Of a stretch of DNA of 6,051 nt, positions 1 through 5,985 are shown in pieces (the stretch's first letter is position 1; each line of letters begins with the position of its first letter). A program made the translations under genes and the position numbers. Location of the stretch: the NCBI GenBank assembly GCA_030688115.1, contig JAUYIX010000089.1:1-6051 (forward strand), read 5' to 3'. The stretch is from a bacterium (GTDB taxonomy: Bacteria; Patescibacteriota; JAUYIX01). The notes below the pieces were generated by a model. It worked only from the letters and a program-made list of their open reading frames with translations. It did not search any database and was not told the DNA's origin.

Positions 1-536
1 TCCTCCTCCAGCACCACCGAGGCGGCGGACGGCGCCGACTCCTTAATCGGGTTCTCATAAAAACCCAGGATATGACGCAGGCTGGACTTTGAAATATAGT
101 AGCTTTTTACGCTATAGCCCTTTTTTTTGAGGGTCTCTCTGAGCGCTTTAAAGCCGGGATTATCCGGATTAGCGGTCCCGAGACGAACTTGTTTTTCTGA
201 AAAAATAAAGGGAGCCGTCTCGGCTTTTTGAGCGGTCTCGCGCGGCACAAGTTTGAGTGCGCTGAGTTCTACCGGAAAACCAAAAAGATTGATGTACGGC
301 AAACCAACACCCTGCGATCCTATTTGGGCTTGACTCTCCTCAAAGCGCCGATCGGTCGTGCCGATTTGCAGCCCGCTCGCGGTAGTTTTTTGATCGGTCT
401 TACCGGCGCTCTCTAACGTCGGTCGACTACGTTTACCGGCCTCAAACTGCTTTTTTAGCAGTTGCTGGCTGGGATTTTTGTGTGCGCCGGATCGTAGAGA
501 TTCGGGTTTGGTCGACTGGTTGGGTCCTTTGGGCAT
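1..536 (-). CDS. pilB: Type IV pilus assembly ATPase, PilB/GspE family, N-terminal part (runs off the window)
   Basis: The minus-strand frame is open from an ATG at 536 to the window edge, giving 178 residues without a stop; the C-terminal side is missing. Residues 1-75 are hydrophilic and rich in Ser, Lys, Gln and Thr, so probably disordered. From residue 79 it reads LPYINLFGFPVELSALKLVP, then a segment with RLGTANPDNPGF (118-129), LKKKGY (136-141) and a SSLRHILGFYE stretch (151-161). This is the layout of the GspE/PilB N-terminal domain that precedes the hexameric secretion ATPase. The Walker motifs would lie outside the window, so ATPase identity is inferred from the N-domain. Family role: a cytoplasmic motor that powers pilin polymerisation at the inner membrane. 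The start is forced upstream of the preceding gene's stop, because after codon 1 the only later candidate before the conserved domain is a TTG at residue 79. A GTG at 575 is an alternative. No clear Shine-Dalgarno precedes the ATG. The gene overlaps its upstream neighbour by 95 nt. Confidence 0.82.
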   Translation of the reverse strand, partial: MPKGPNQSTKPESLRSGAHKNPSQQLLKKQFEAGKRSRPTLESAGKTDQKTTASGLQIGTTDRRFEESQAQIGSQGVGLPYINLFGFPVELSALKLVPRETAQKAETAPFIFSEKQVRLGTANPDNPGFKALRETLKKKGYSVKSYYISKSSLRHILGFYENPIKESAPSAASVVLEE

Positions 537-1707
537 GAGTAGGGTCAGTATAGCCTGGCTGAACAATTTGTTCACCTATCTGACTAACAAGCGCAGTGGT
601 TTGAGCTAACGGCAGGGGCAGGTACAGCGCGGTGATGCTTTGGTTGGTCTTTGTGCTGATGCTGGCCATGCTACGCGCATAATCGATAAAGCGATCACGT
701 ACGGCGCTACGCGTGGTCGCAATGAGCACTCCACTGGTTGTCGTGTCGCGCTGGTAGGCGACGGCAATCAGTTGGGCGCGAGACGTTTGGGCGAGTACGT
801 CGTGCATTACCTCGAGCAGCGTATCGGGTGTCGTTTTAGTGTCGGTAAAATCCGTTTGCGTTATCTCGGCCCGCCAAACTTGCTCATGCGGATCGGCCTC
901 GAGTTTTGCTAAGACGCGCCCCCACAGTTTAAGCGTCGGCAGCGGCTTGGTTTTATAAAGGTGCGAGATAACAGCGTGCCGATCCGCTCCCAACTCCAGC
1001 AGTGTCGCTGCCAGATCAAACTCTCGGGGGCTGGTCATGGCTCTCTGAAAACTCTGGCTCATGGTAAAGATTCCGGTCAAAAGTGCCGTCGCGATTTGCG
1101 GAGAGATCGTCGCCATCATCGCCTTGATCAGGTCGTAGGCAATCGCGCAACATGACCGAGCGCTCGGGTCACTAAGCTGGACCGTGGCAAAAGGCTCGGC
1201 ATCGGGATGATAACCAAGCGCGATCGTTGGTTTTTGGTAGAACTGTTCTGCCGCTCCCGTAAAACGGGGGCCAAGCTCGCGCAGCGATCGAGCGCCCACG
1301 ACAACCAATACGTCCCCGCTAGTTTGGATGTTAGTGCGCGCGCTTACCTGGTTGGGATTAATCTGTCCTGAGCGCGGTGTAATGTGTATGAGGAGCTTGT
1401 CGGCCGTGCGCTCATAGGAGACGGATTGTACCGGTGTTGCTTTAGTCGGGACTTCTATTAACAGCTCGCTTTGGGTAGTCACCGGAGTTTTAGTAAATGA
1501 TCCCGCCTTAAAAAAGTCCGGCACGGCGGTCGCAGCGTCGGGGTCATCATCAAGAGTCACGCTGACGGTAGTGCCGTGTTCTGCTACGGCATGAGCCAGT
1601 GCGATGCCGGCAGCCAACGCGTCCGTATTGTTAGTGGCGCAGGGATAGATCGCAACGCGCTTGGCGTTTTGCAATAAAGCTAAGGCTGTGTCGGTATGTG
1701 ACGGCAT
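442..1707 (-). CDS. DHH/NrnA-like family protein with degenerate catalytic motifs (probable pseudoenzyme)
   Basis: This 421-residue protein aligns by eye with the DHH phosphoesterase family (NrnA/RecJ-like), which normally degrades short oligonucleotides or pAp with Mn2+. Family landmarks are the motif I region VAIYPCATNNTDALAAGIAL (18-37), a VLVVVG strand (133-138), YHPDAEPFA (166-174), SDPSARSCCAIAYDLIKAM (179-197) and ATALLTGIF (206-214). The expected ligands are mostly replaced. The motif I His and first Asp appear as Cys23 and Asn27, with only Asp29 kept. The motif II Asp is Gly138. DHH is Gly165-Tyr-His. The Asp of the GI-x-x-D-TGSF motif is Met216. No GGGH motif of a DHHA1 domain is visible. 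The last 40 residues are polar, Thr/Gln-rich and probably disordered. I chose ATG 1707 because GGAG sits 4 nt upstream and the family domain starts soon after. A TTG at 1794 would add 29 residues without family resemblance or a ribosome site. Co-direction and overlap with the pilB-like gene suggest a pilus-linked or regulatory role, but that is inference. Confidence 0.78.
   Translation of the reverse strand: MPSHTDTALALLQNAKRVAIYPCATNNTDALAAGIALAHAVAEHGTTVSVTLDDDPDAATAVPDFFKAGSFTKTPVTTQSELLIEVPTKATPVQSVSYERTADKLLIHITPRSGQINPNQVSARTNIQTSGDVLVVVGARSLRELGPRFTGAAEQFYQKPTIALGYHPDAEPFATVQLSDPSARSCCAIAYDLIKAMMATISPQIATALLTGIFTMSQSFQRAMTSPREFDLAATLLELGADRHAVISHLYKTKPLPTLKLWGRVLAKLEADPHEQVWRAEITQTDFTDTKTTPDTLLEVMHDVLAQTSRAQLIAVAYQRDTTTSGVLIATTRSAVRDRFIDYARSMASISTKTNQSITALYLPLPLAQTTALVSQIGEQIVQPGYTDPTHAQRTQPVDQTRISTIRRTQKSQPATAKKAV
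547..574 (-). promoter_or_regulatory. Candidate internal promoter for the pilB-like gene
   Basis: Read on the minus strand, TGAACA (574-569, 4 of 6 to TTGACA), a 16-nt spacer and TATACT (552-547, 5 of 6 to TATAAT) lie within the coding sequence of the DHH-like gene. The -10 ends 10 nt before the ATG at 536, so a transcript would have only about a 4-nt leader. No Shine-Dalgarno is present at this start, which fits a near-leaderless message. Chance matches of this quality are common, so confidence is low. Confidence 0.3.
560..574. repeat. Perfect 15-bp palindrome TGAACAATTTGTTCA upstream of the pilB-like gene
   Basis: Two 7-nt arms, TGAACAA and TTGTTCA, flank one central T. The palindrome covers the -35 element of the candidate pilB promoter and ends 24 nt before its ATG, so it could be an operator. 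It lies in coding sequence of the DHH-like gene. The GAAC and GTTC half-sites are 5 nt apart, not the 4 nt of a Gram-positive LexA box, so I do not assign it to LexA. Confidence 0.4.
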
Positions 1708-1711
1708 AGAG

Positions 1712-1715
1712 CTCC
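1712..1715 (-). promoter_or_regulatory. Ribosome binding site (GGAG) deciding the DHH-like gene start
   Basis: On the minus strand, GGAG is followed by CTCT and then ATG at 1707. The 4-nt spacing is shorter than usual, but this is the only Shine-Dalgarno match near any candidate start. It favours ATG 1707 over TTG 1794, which has no purine-rich sequence just upstream. Confidence 0.45.
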
Positions 1716-1717
1716 GC

Positions 1718-1766
1718 AGCGTACCCCGCAGAGCAGGTCGAGTCAAGCCGTGGTTTTTTATGTCAA
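1718..1766 (-). promoter_or_regulatory. Candidate minus-strand promoter region with two TTGAC boxes
   Basis: On the minus strand a perfect TTGACA (1766-1761) and a TTGACT (1746-1741) lie 20 bp apart. TTGACT is followed after 17 nt by TACGCT (1723-1718), a modest -10. Start of transcription about 7 nt later would leave only a few bases before ATG 1707 and would cut off the GGAG. The perfect TTGACA has no acceptable -10 at 17 or 18 nt. The region probably carries the promoter for the DHH-pilB pair, but which boxes are used is uncertain. Confidence 0.35.
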
Positions 1767-1785
1767 CCTGGAATGATTTTAGGAG

Positions 1786-1802
1786 ACCTGCCAACCGCAG
1801 GT
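1786..1802. repeat. Perfect inverted repeat ACCTGC-N5-GCAGGT between divergent genes
   Basis: Six-base arms at 1786-1791 and 1797-1802 are separated by CAACC. The repeat overlaps the proposed -35 box (1788-1793) and reaches into the spacer of the uppP promoter, where a repressor would be expected to bind. As RNA it could form a 6-bp hairpin, but no T-run follows, so it is not an intrinsic terminator. Confidence 0.4.
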
Positions 1803-1816
1803 AATTTTGCTAGAGT
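1788..1816 (+). promoter_or_regulatory. Candidate leaderless promoter for uppP
   Basis: CTGCCA (1788-1793, 4 of 6 to TTGACA), a 17-nt spacer and TAGAGT (1811-1816, 4 of 6 to TATAAT) precede the gene. TG at 1808-1809 gives the extended -10 form TGCTAGAGT. The hexamer ends exactly 6 nt before the ATG, so transcription would be expected to start at or next to the A of the start codon. There is no GGAGG-like site; the only purine stretch, AGAG, lies inside the -10. Confidence 0.5.
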
Positions 1817-1822
1817 GCAGCA

Positions 1823-2671
1823 ATGGAATATCTGCAGGCTCTGGTGCTGGGGCTGACCCAGGGGATCACAGAGTTTATCCCAATCTCGAGCGACGGACAC
1901 CTCTATTTAGTACGCATTATTTTTGACTGGCCCGACCAGGGGTTGCTGTTTGATGCGGTTCTGCATATCGGCACGCTCTTTGCGATTATTATCGTTTTGT
2001 GGCGCGAGCTGCTGGATTTAGTGACCGGGTTTTGGCACATCCTCGCGCGCCGCACTTTTGTGCAAACTTCTCAGGCACGCTTGGCGAGCGCCACGATCTT
2101 GGCGACCATCCCGGCGGCTCTAACCGGATATTTTTTTGAGGATATATTTTCTGAGTTCTACCGTAACGCCTTGTCAGTCGGTTTATGGTTTACGGCCACG
2201 GGGGTTTTTTACTTTTTGGTAGAACAGCTCATCAAAAGTAAACGGCAAAAAAACGAGCAGCAGCAAAAAACCGAGCCCAGTATGTGGAACGCCGTGCTGA
2301 TCGGCCTGGCGCAAGTCACTGCGCTGCTGCCGGGGGTCTCACGCTCCGGGACAACTATTGCAACCGGGACGCTCTTGGGGCTAACCCGAGAGGCCGCTGC
2401 CAGGTTCTCTTTTGTTATGGCGACGCCGATTATCGCGGGAGCCTCAATCTTGAGCCTGGCTCAGTTGTTTTTGCAGGAGGTTCAAGTGACGCAGGGGCAG
2501 AGTAATTGGGGGCCCCTGGCGCTTGGTACGGTTGCGGCACTACTTGTCGGCGTGGCTGCTCTCAAAGGGCTGCTGGAGCTGGTAAAACGCTGGGGGCTAC
2601 GGGTTTTTGGGTTCTATTTGGTAGGGTTGGGAGTGGTGGTTGTCGCCCTGAATTATTCGGGAGTTTTTTAG
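1823..2671 (+). CDS. uppP: Undecaprenyl-diphosphate phosphatase (UppP/BacA)
   Basis: This 282-residue integral membrane protein has the usual family length. It converts undecaprenyl diphosphate to undecaprenyl phosphate, recycling the lipid carrier for peptidoglycan and other wall polymers; overproduction in other bacteria gives bacitracin resistance. Both family signatures are present: QGITEFIPISSDGHL (13-27), which contains the Q-x-x-x-E motif with Glu17 and His26, and PGVSRSGTT (170-178) with Arg174. FDAVLHIGT (43-51) and ATIPAALTGYFFED (94-107) are also typical. Hydrophobic stretches around 43-62, 88-106, 116-136, 155-178, 196-217, 229-250 and 260-277 fit a polytopic fold with re-entrant loops. 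A charged hydrophilic linker at 137-151 is a likely loop. Asp24 stands where many homologues have Thr or Ser. ATG 1823 gives the canonical N-terminus. It is the first gene of the plus-strand cluster, and its stop lies 1 nt before tsaE. Confidence 0.96.
   Translation: MEYLQALVLGLTQGITEFIPISSDGHLYLVRIIFDWPDQGLLFDAVLHIGTLFAIIIVLWRELLDLVTGFWHILARRTFVQTSQARLASATILATIPAALTGYFFEDIFSEFYRNALSVGLWFTATGVFYFLVEQLIKSKRQKNEQQQKTEPSMWNAVLIGLAQVTALLPGVSRSGTTIATGTLLGLTREAAARFSFVMATPIIAGASILSLAQLFLQEVQVTQGQSNWGPLALGTVAALLVGVAALKGLLELVKRWGLRVFGFYLVGLGVVVVALNYSGVF
2659..2663 (+). promoter_or_regulatory. Ribosome binding site (GGGAG) for tsaE
   Basis: GGGAG lies 9 nt before the tsaE ATG, inside the last codons of uppP. 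This supports ATG 2673 as the start and suggests translation coupled to uppP. Confidence 0.6.
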
Positions 2672-2672
2672 T

Positions 2673-3149
2673 ATGCGCGTGCGATTAACCGATCACGACG
2701 CAACGCAAGCCTTGGGCCGCTGGCTGGCTACGCGCGTCCGAGGCGGACAGACCCTCAGTTTAGAGGGGCCGCTTGGTGCCGGCAAAACAACGCTTTTGCA
2801 AGGCTTGGCTGAGGGGTTGGGTGTTACGCAACAAACCACGAGCCCGACCTTTATCGTGTTCCGGGTCTTGCCGATAAAAAAAGCCGGTCTAAAAAACCTG
2901 GTGCATGCTGATGCTTATCGTATACACGATGCGGGCGAACTTGCGGCGACCGGCTTTAAGGAGTACCTCGGTCGACCGGACTCTCTCGTTGTGGTCGAGT
3001 GGGGCAATCGGGTGCGGCGTGTTCTACCGACCGATACGCTCCGGATTAAAATGATGCGTCCGAGTGCCGATCAGGACAGCCGTCTGGCAGAACTACCCGA
3101 GCAGCTGGGAGTTCTGCCAAAAAAATGGGAGACTACCTATCATGCCTAA
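2673..3149 (+). CDS. tsaE: tRNA N6-threonylcarbamoyladenosine biosynthesis ATPase TsaE
   Basis: This 158-residue cytoplasmic P-loop ATPase has the usual TsaE/YjeE length. With TsaB and TsaD it supports transfer of threonylcarbamoyl to A37 of ANN-decoding tRNAs; neither partner is in the window. Visible motifs are the Walker A GPLGAGKTT (32-40), TSPTF (56-60, a switch segment), HADAYR (78-83), which matches the family H-x-D-x-YR, and VVVEWGNRV (106-114), which carries the family EW pair at Glu109-Trp110. The usual glutamate-arginine pair after EW reads Asn-Arg here. The C-terminal 30 residues are polar and less conserved. ATG 2673 is 1 nt after the uppP stop and has GGGAG 9 nt upstream. The end overlaps polA by 8 nt, so uppP, tsaE and polA are probably co-transcribed and translationally coupled. 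Confidence 0.94.
   Translation: MRVRLTDHDATQALGRWLATRVRGGQTLSLEGPLGAGKTTLLQGLAEGLGVTQQTTSPTFIVFRVLPIKKAGLKNLVHADAYRIHDAGELAATGFKEYLGRPDSLVVVEWGNRVRRVLPTDTLRIKMMRPSADQDSRLAELPEQLGVLPKKWETTYHA
3127..3131 (+). promoter_or_regulatory. Ribosome binding site (GGGAG) deciding the polA start
   Basis: GGGAG is 10 nt before ATG 3142. The polA frame also has an ATG at 3064, but translation from there gives 26 residues unlike the family and lies deep inside tsaE. This site and the canonical N-terminus select 3142. Confidence 0.6.
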
Positions 3150-5976
3150 CAAAAAACTCGTTATTTTTGACGGTAACTCGATCGTGCATCGCGCCTACCA
3201 TGCGCTGCCACCAAGCTTAACGACGCGCGAGGGCAAGCCGGTCAATGCTGTATTTGGCTTTGTCTCGATCATGCTCAAGGCGCTCGCCGAGATCAAACCG
3301 CAGTATGCGATCGTGGCTTGGGATTATCCGGCAGATACTTTTAGGCATGAGATGTATAAGGAGTACAAAGCAACGCGGCAATCCGCTGATCAAGAACTCT
3401 ATGATCAAATTCCGATCGTTAAGCAAGTTGTTGAGGCCATGAACATCCCGCTGCTTGAGCGTAAAGGCTACGAGGCTGATGATATTTTAGGAACCATGGC
3501 GGCTAAGGCTGCCGACTATCCGGACCTCGAGACGATTTTAGTGACGAGCGATAAGGATGCACTGCAGCTTGTGACCGACCGAGTGATGGTTTTGGCAACA
3601 CGTACGGGCATTAGTGATGTTATTGAGTACGACAATGCAAAAGTTAAAGAAAAGTTTGGTCTGACGCCGCGACAGCTGATCGAGTACAAAGCTTTGCGCG
3701 GCGATCCCTCTGATAATATTCCCGGCGTGGCCGGGGTGGGTGATAAAACCGCCACAAAACTGATCCAGGCCTATGGGTCGGTTGAGGCGCTTTATAAAGC
3801 CCTGGACCAAGCACGGCAGGCCGGTAAAAAAGAACTCGACGCCAAGGGGGCCAAGATCGCCGGCAAATTATTTGAGCGTCTGGTCGAGCACAAGGACGAC
3901 GCGCTCCTCTCACGCACATTGGTAACTATAAAAACCGATATGCCGCTTGAGCTTAATCTTGCCTCGGCAGAACTATCCGATTACGATCACGCCAAAGTAG
4001 TGGCGCTCTTTGCAGAACTTCAATTTAAGAGTTTGGTCAAGAGGCTGCCCCTAGCTCAGCCCAAACAGACCGCCTCGCTACTCGCCGCGCTGCCAAATAA
4101 AAAATCCGCCAAAGTTGACCAGTCAAGCGCCCTCGATATAGAGGAGAGACTCAGACGGTCTGACTATGTGTTGGTTAATAATGAGACCAAACTCAAGGGT
4201 ATGATCGCGCAACTCTCTCGAGTAAAACGTTTTGCTTTTGACACCGAGACCTCCGCACTGGGGCCGATGGGTTGCGAGCTGGTTGGATTATCATTTTGTG
4301 CGGCAGACGGACAGGCCTTTTACGTACCGGTTGGTCACGCTGCGCATCTTGGAAAAACAATCCCGAGATCTAGCGCCCTCGAGTTACTCAAACCACTCCT
4401 CGAGAGCAAAAAGATTGGTAAGGTCGGACACAACGCCAAGTACGACATGGTTGTGCTCAAAAACTATGGGATCACCGTCGGACCGATCGTTTTTGACACA
4501 ATGATCGCAAGCTACTTGCTCGATCCCGGTCGGCGTCAAAACTCTCTGGACGCGGCTGCATTCAATGAGTTTGGCTACGAGATGATGCCAATCGAGAATT
4601 GCATCGGCGTCGGAAGTAAGCAGCGCAGTTTTTCTGAAGTAGAGTTGCCGCTCGCCACTTTTTATGCGGCCGAGGATGCCGATTATACCTGGCGCTTGAT
4701 CAAGCCGCTTGAGCACAAGCTTGGCAAAATCAGAGGCGCGGACACGATCATGAACGAGATCGAGCTGCCGCTGATCAGCGTGCTGGCCGATATGGAGTAT
4801 CGAGGCGTGTATGTGGATGCGGCCCTACTCGGTAAACTGGCTAAAAAATATTCTAAACGAGTTAAGGCGCTGGTCACGCAAATCCATAAACTTGCCAAGG
4901 GCGACTTTAACATTAGCTCGCCGGCGCAACTCCAGGAGGTATTGTTTGGTCGACTGGGTATCGCAACGCTCAATATTAAGCGCACTAAGACAGGCTACTC
5001 AACGGCCGCCTCCGAGCTGGATAAATTACGTGGGGTTCATCCGATTATTGATTTGATAAGCGAGTATCGAGAGTTAACTAAGTTGATCTCGACATATCTT
5101 GAAGCTTTACCTGAGTTGATTCTGCCAAACACCGGCCGCGTCCATACCAGCTATAACCAAACCATTGCAGCGACGGGCCGCCTCTCGTCCTCGGATCCTA
5201 ACCTGCAAAATATTCCGGTCCGGACCGACATTGGCAATGAGATTCGTAAGGCTTTTATCGCCCCCAAAGGTCATACGCTCGTGGCGCTGGACTACTCACA
5301 AATTGAGCTTAGGATCGCGGCACATTTTTCTCAAGACCCCAATTTGATTAAAGCCTTTACCTCAGGACTCGATGTGCATGCGGCAACCGCCGCGCGCGTT
5401 CTTAAAAAACCAATTGATACGATCACAAAGGCAGAACGATCCAGTGCCAAAATGATGAACTTTGGGGTGATCTACGGACTATCCGCTTTTGGTCTGGCTC
5501 AGCGCTCGGGTATGTCGCGCGATGCGGCCCAAGATTTTATCGAGAATTATTTTGCCAGCTATCCAAAACTCAAAACCTATGTTGATAAAATTATCGAGGC
5601 CGCTCGTACACGGGGCTATGTCGAGACGCTCTTTGGGCGCAGGCGCTATGTGCCGGATGTTCGCTCGGCCAATTGGCAAATACGAGCGGCGGCCGAGCGA
5701 GCCGCGATTAATCATCCTTTTCAGGGGACTAACGCGGACATGATCAAAAAAGCCATGATCACGATCCACGCCGAGGTGCCCAAAGCGGCTGAAATGTTGA
5801 TCATGCAAGTGCACGACGAGCTGATTTTTGAGGTGCCTAACGCAGATGTTGATCAGGTGGCCGCCCGGTGCAAAAAAATTATGGAGACGGCAGCTAAGTT
5901 GCGTGTACCGATCGAGGTTGGGGTCAGTACCGGTACCAACTGGGGAGAACTCGAGAAACTGAGCGCCCTCATGTAG
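3142..5976 (+). CDS. polA: DNA polymerase I with 5'-3' exonuclease, 3'-5' proofreading and polymerase domains
   Basis: The protein has 944 residues, close to the E. coli length of 928. It fills gaps and removes RNA primers during replication and repair. The 5'-3' exonuclease/FEN domain (about 1-300) shows LVIFDGNS (6-13), FRHEMYKEYKATR (67-79), GYEADDILGT (109-118), TSDKDALQL (135-143) and GDPSDNIPGVAGVG (187-200). The 3'-5' exonuclease domain (about 340-530) keeps all expected acidic residues: FDTET with Asp367 and Glu369, GHNAKYD with Asp435, and YAAEDADYT with Tyr508 and Asp512, so proofreading is probably active. The polymerase domain (about 535-944) has TGRLSSSDPNLQNIP (678-692), motif A DYSQIELR (717-724) with Asp717, the O-helix from Arg766 through Lys770 and Phe774 to Tyr778, and motif C QVHDELIFEV (889-898) with Asp892-Glu893. 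A poorly conserved linker spans about 303-335. ATG 3142 overlaps tsaE by 8 nt and has GGGAG upstream. No frameshift or damage is seen. Confidence 0.98.
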   Translation: MPNKKLVIFDGNSIVHRAYHALPPSLTTREGKPVNAVFGFVSIMLKALAEIKPQYAIVAWDYPADTFRHEMYKEYKATRQSADQELYDQIPIVKQVVEAMNIPLLERKGYEADDILGTMAAKAADYPDLETILVTSDKDALQLVTDRVMVLATRTGISDVIEYDNAKVKEKFGLTPRQLIEYKALRGDPSDNIPGVAGVGDKTATKLIQAYGSVEALYKALDQARQAGKKELDAKGAKIAGKLFERLVEHKDDALLSRTLVTIKTDMPLELNLASAELSDYDHAKVVALFAELQFKSLVKRLPLAQPKQTASLLAALPNKKSAKVDQSSALDIEERLRRSDYVLVNNETKLKGMIAQLSRVKRFAFDTETSALGPMGCELVGLSFCAADGQAFYVPVGHAAHLGKTIPRSSALELLKPLLESKKIGKVGHNAKYDMVVLKNYGITVGPIVFDTMIASYLLDPGRRQNSLDAAAFNEFGYEMMPIENCIGVGSKQRSFSEVELPLATFYAAEDADYTWRLIKPLEHKLGKIRGADTIMNEIELPLISVLADMEYRGVYVDAALLGKLAKKYSKRVKALVTQIHKLAKGDFNISSPAQLQEVLFGRLGIATLNIKRTKTGYSTAASELDKLRGVHPIIDLISEYRELTKLISTYLEALPELILPNTGRVHTSYNQTIAATGRLSSSDPNLQNIPVRTDIGNEIRKAFIAPKGHTLVALDYSQIELRIAAHFSQDPNLIKAFTSGLDVHAATAARVLKKPIDTITKAERSSAKMMNFGVIYGLSAFGLAQRSGMSRDAAQDFIENYFASYPKLKTYVDKIIEAARTRGYVETLFGRRRYVPDVRSANWQIRAAAERAAINHPFQGTNADMIKKAMITIHAEVPKAAEMLIMQVHDELIFEVPNADVDQVAARCKKIMETAAKLRVPIEVGVSTGTNWGELEKLSALM

Positions 5977-5979
5977 TAT
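5951..5979 (+). promoter_or_regulatory. Candidate leaderless promoter for mutM, -10 overlapping the polA stop
   Basis: TCGAGA (5951-5956, 4 of 6 to TTGACA), a 17-nt spacer and TAGTAT (5974-5979, 4 of 6 to TATAAT) lie at the end of polA; the first three bases of the -10 are the polA TAG stop. The hexamer ends exactly 6 nt before the mutM ATG, the same geometry as at uppP. No Shine-Dalgarno is present. mutM could also be read through from polA. Confidence 0.42.
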
Positions 5980-5985
5980 TGCGCC

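Noticed and set aside
121..128. Eight-base homopolymer (T8 on the plus strand, A8 in the gene) as a frameshift or slippage site in the pilB-like gene
   Set aside because: The frame reads sensibly through it as Leu-Lys-Lys-Lys-Gly and the conserved domain continues on both sides, so there is no sign of a frameshift.
228..416. Plus-strand 62-codon open frame
   Set aside because: It is antisense to the pilB-like coding region, has no ribosome site or family resemblance, and the minus frame explains the sequence.
433..444. UGA recoding as glycine (as in Gracilibacteria/SR1)
   Set aside because: The DHH-like gene ends at TGA with an in-frame TAA two codons later, and no conserved glycine in any gene is encoded by TGA.
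561..573. LexA (SOS) box near the pilB-like gene
   Set aside because: GAAC and GTTC are separated by 5 nt, whereas the Gram-positive LexA consensus has 4; no lexA or other SOS context is visible.
1708..1794. N-terminal extension of the DHH-like protein from a TTG at 1794
   Set aside because: The 29 extra residues do not resemble the family, there is no Shine-Dalgarno, and the stretch covers the likely promoter region. It remains possible but less likely than ATG 1707.
3064..3141. Longer polA start at 3064
   Set aside because: It adds 26 residues before the canonical Pol I N-terminus, overlaps tsaE by 86 nt and lacks a ribosome site.
4384..4716. Minus-strand 110-codon open frame inside polA
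   Set aside because: It is antisense to the proofreading domain and is explained by polA codon usage.
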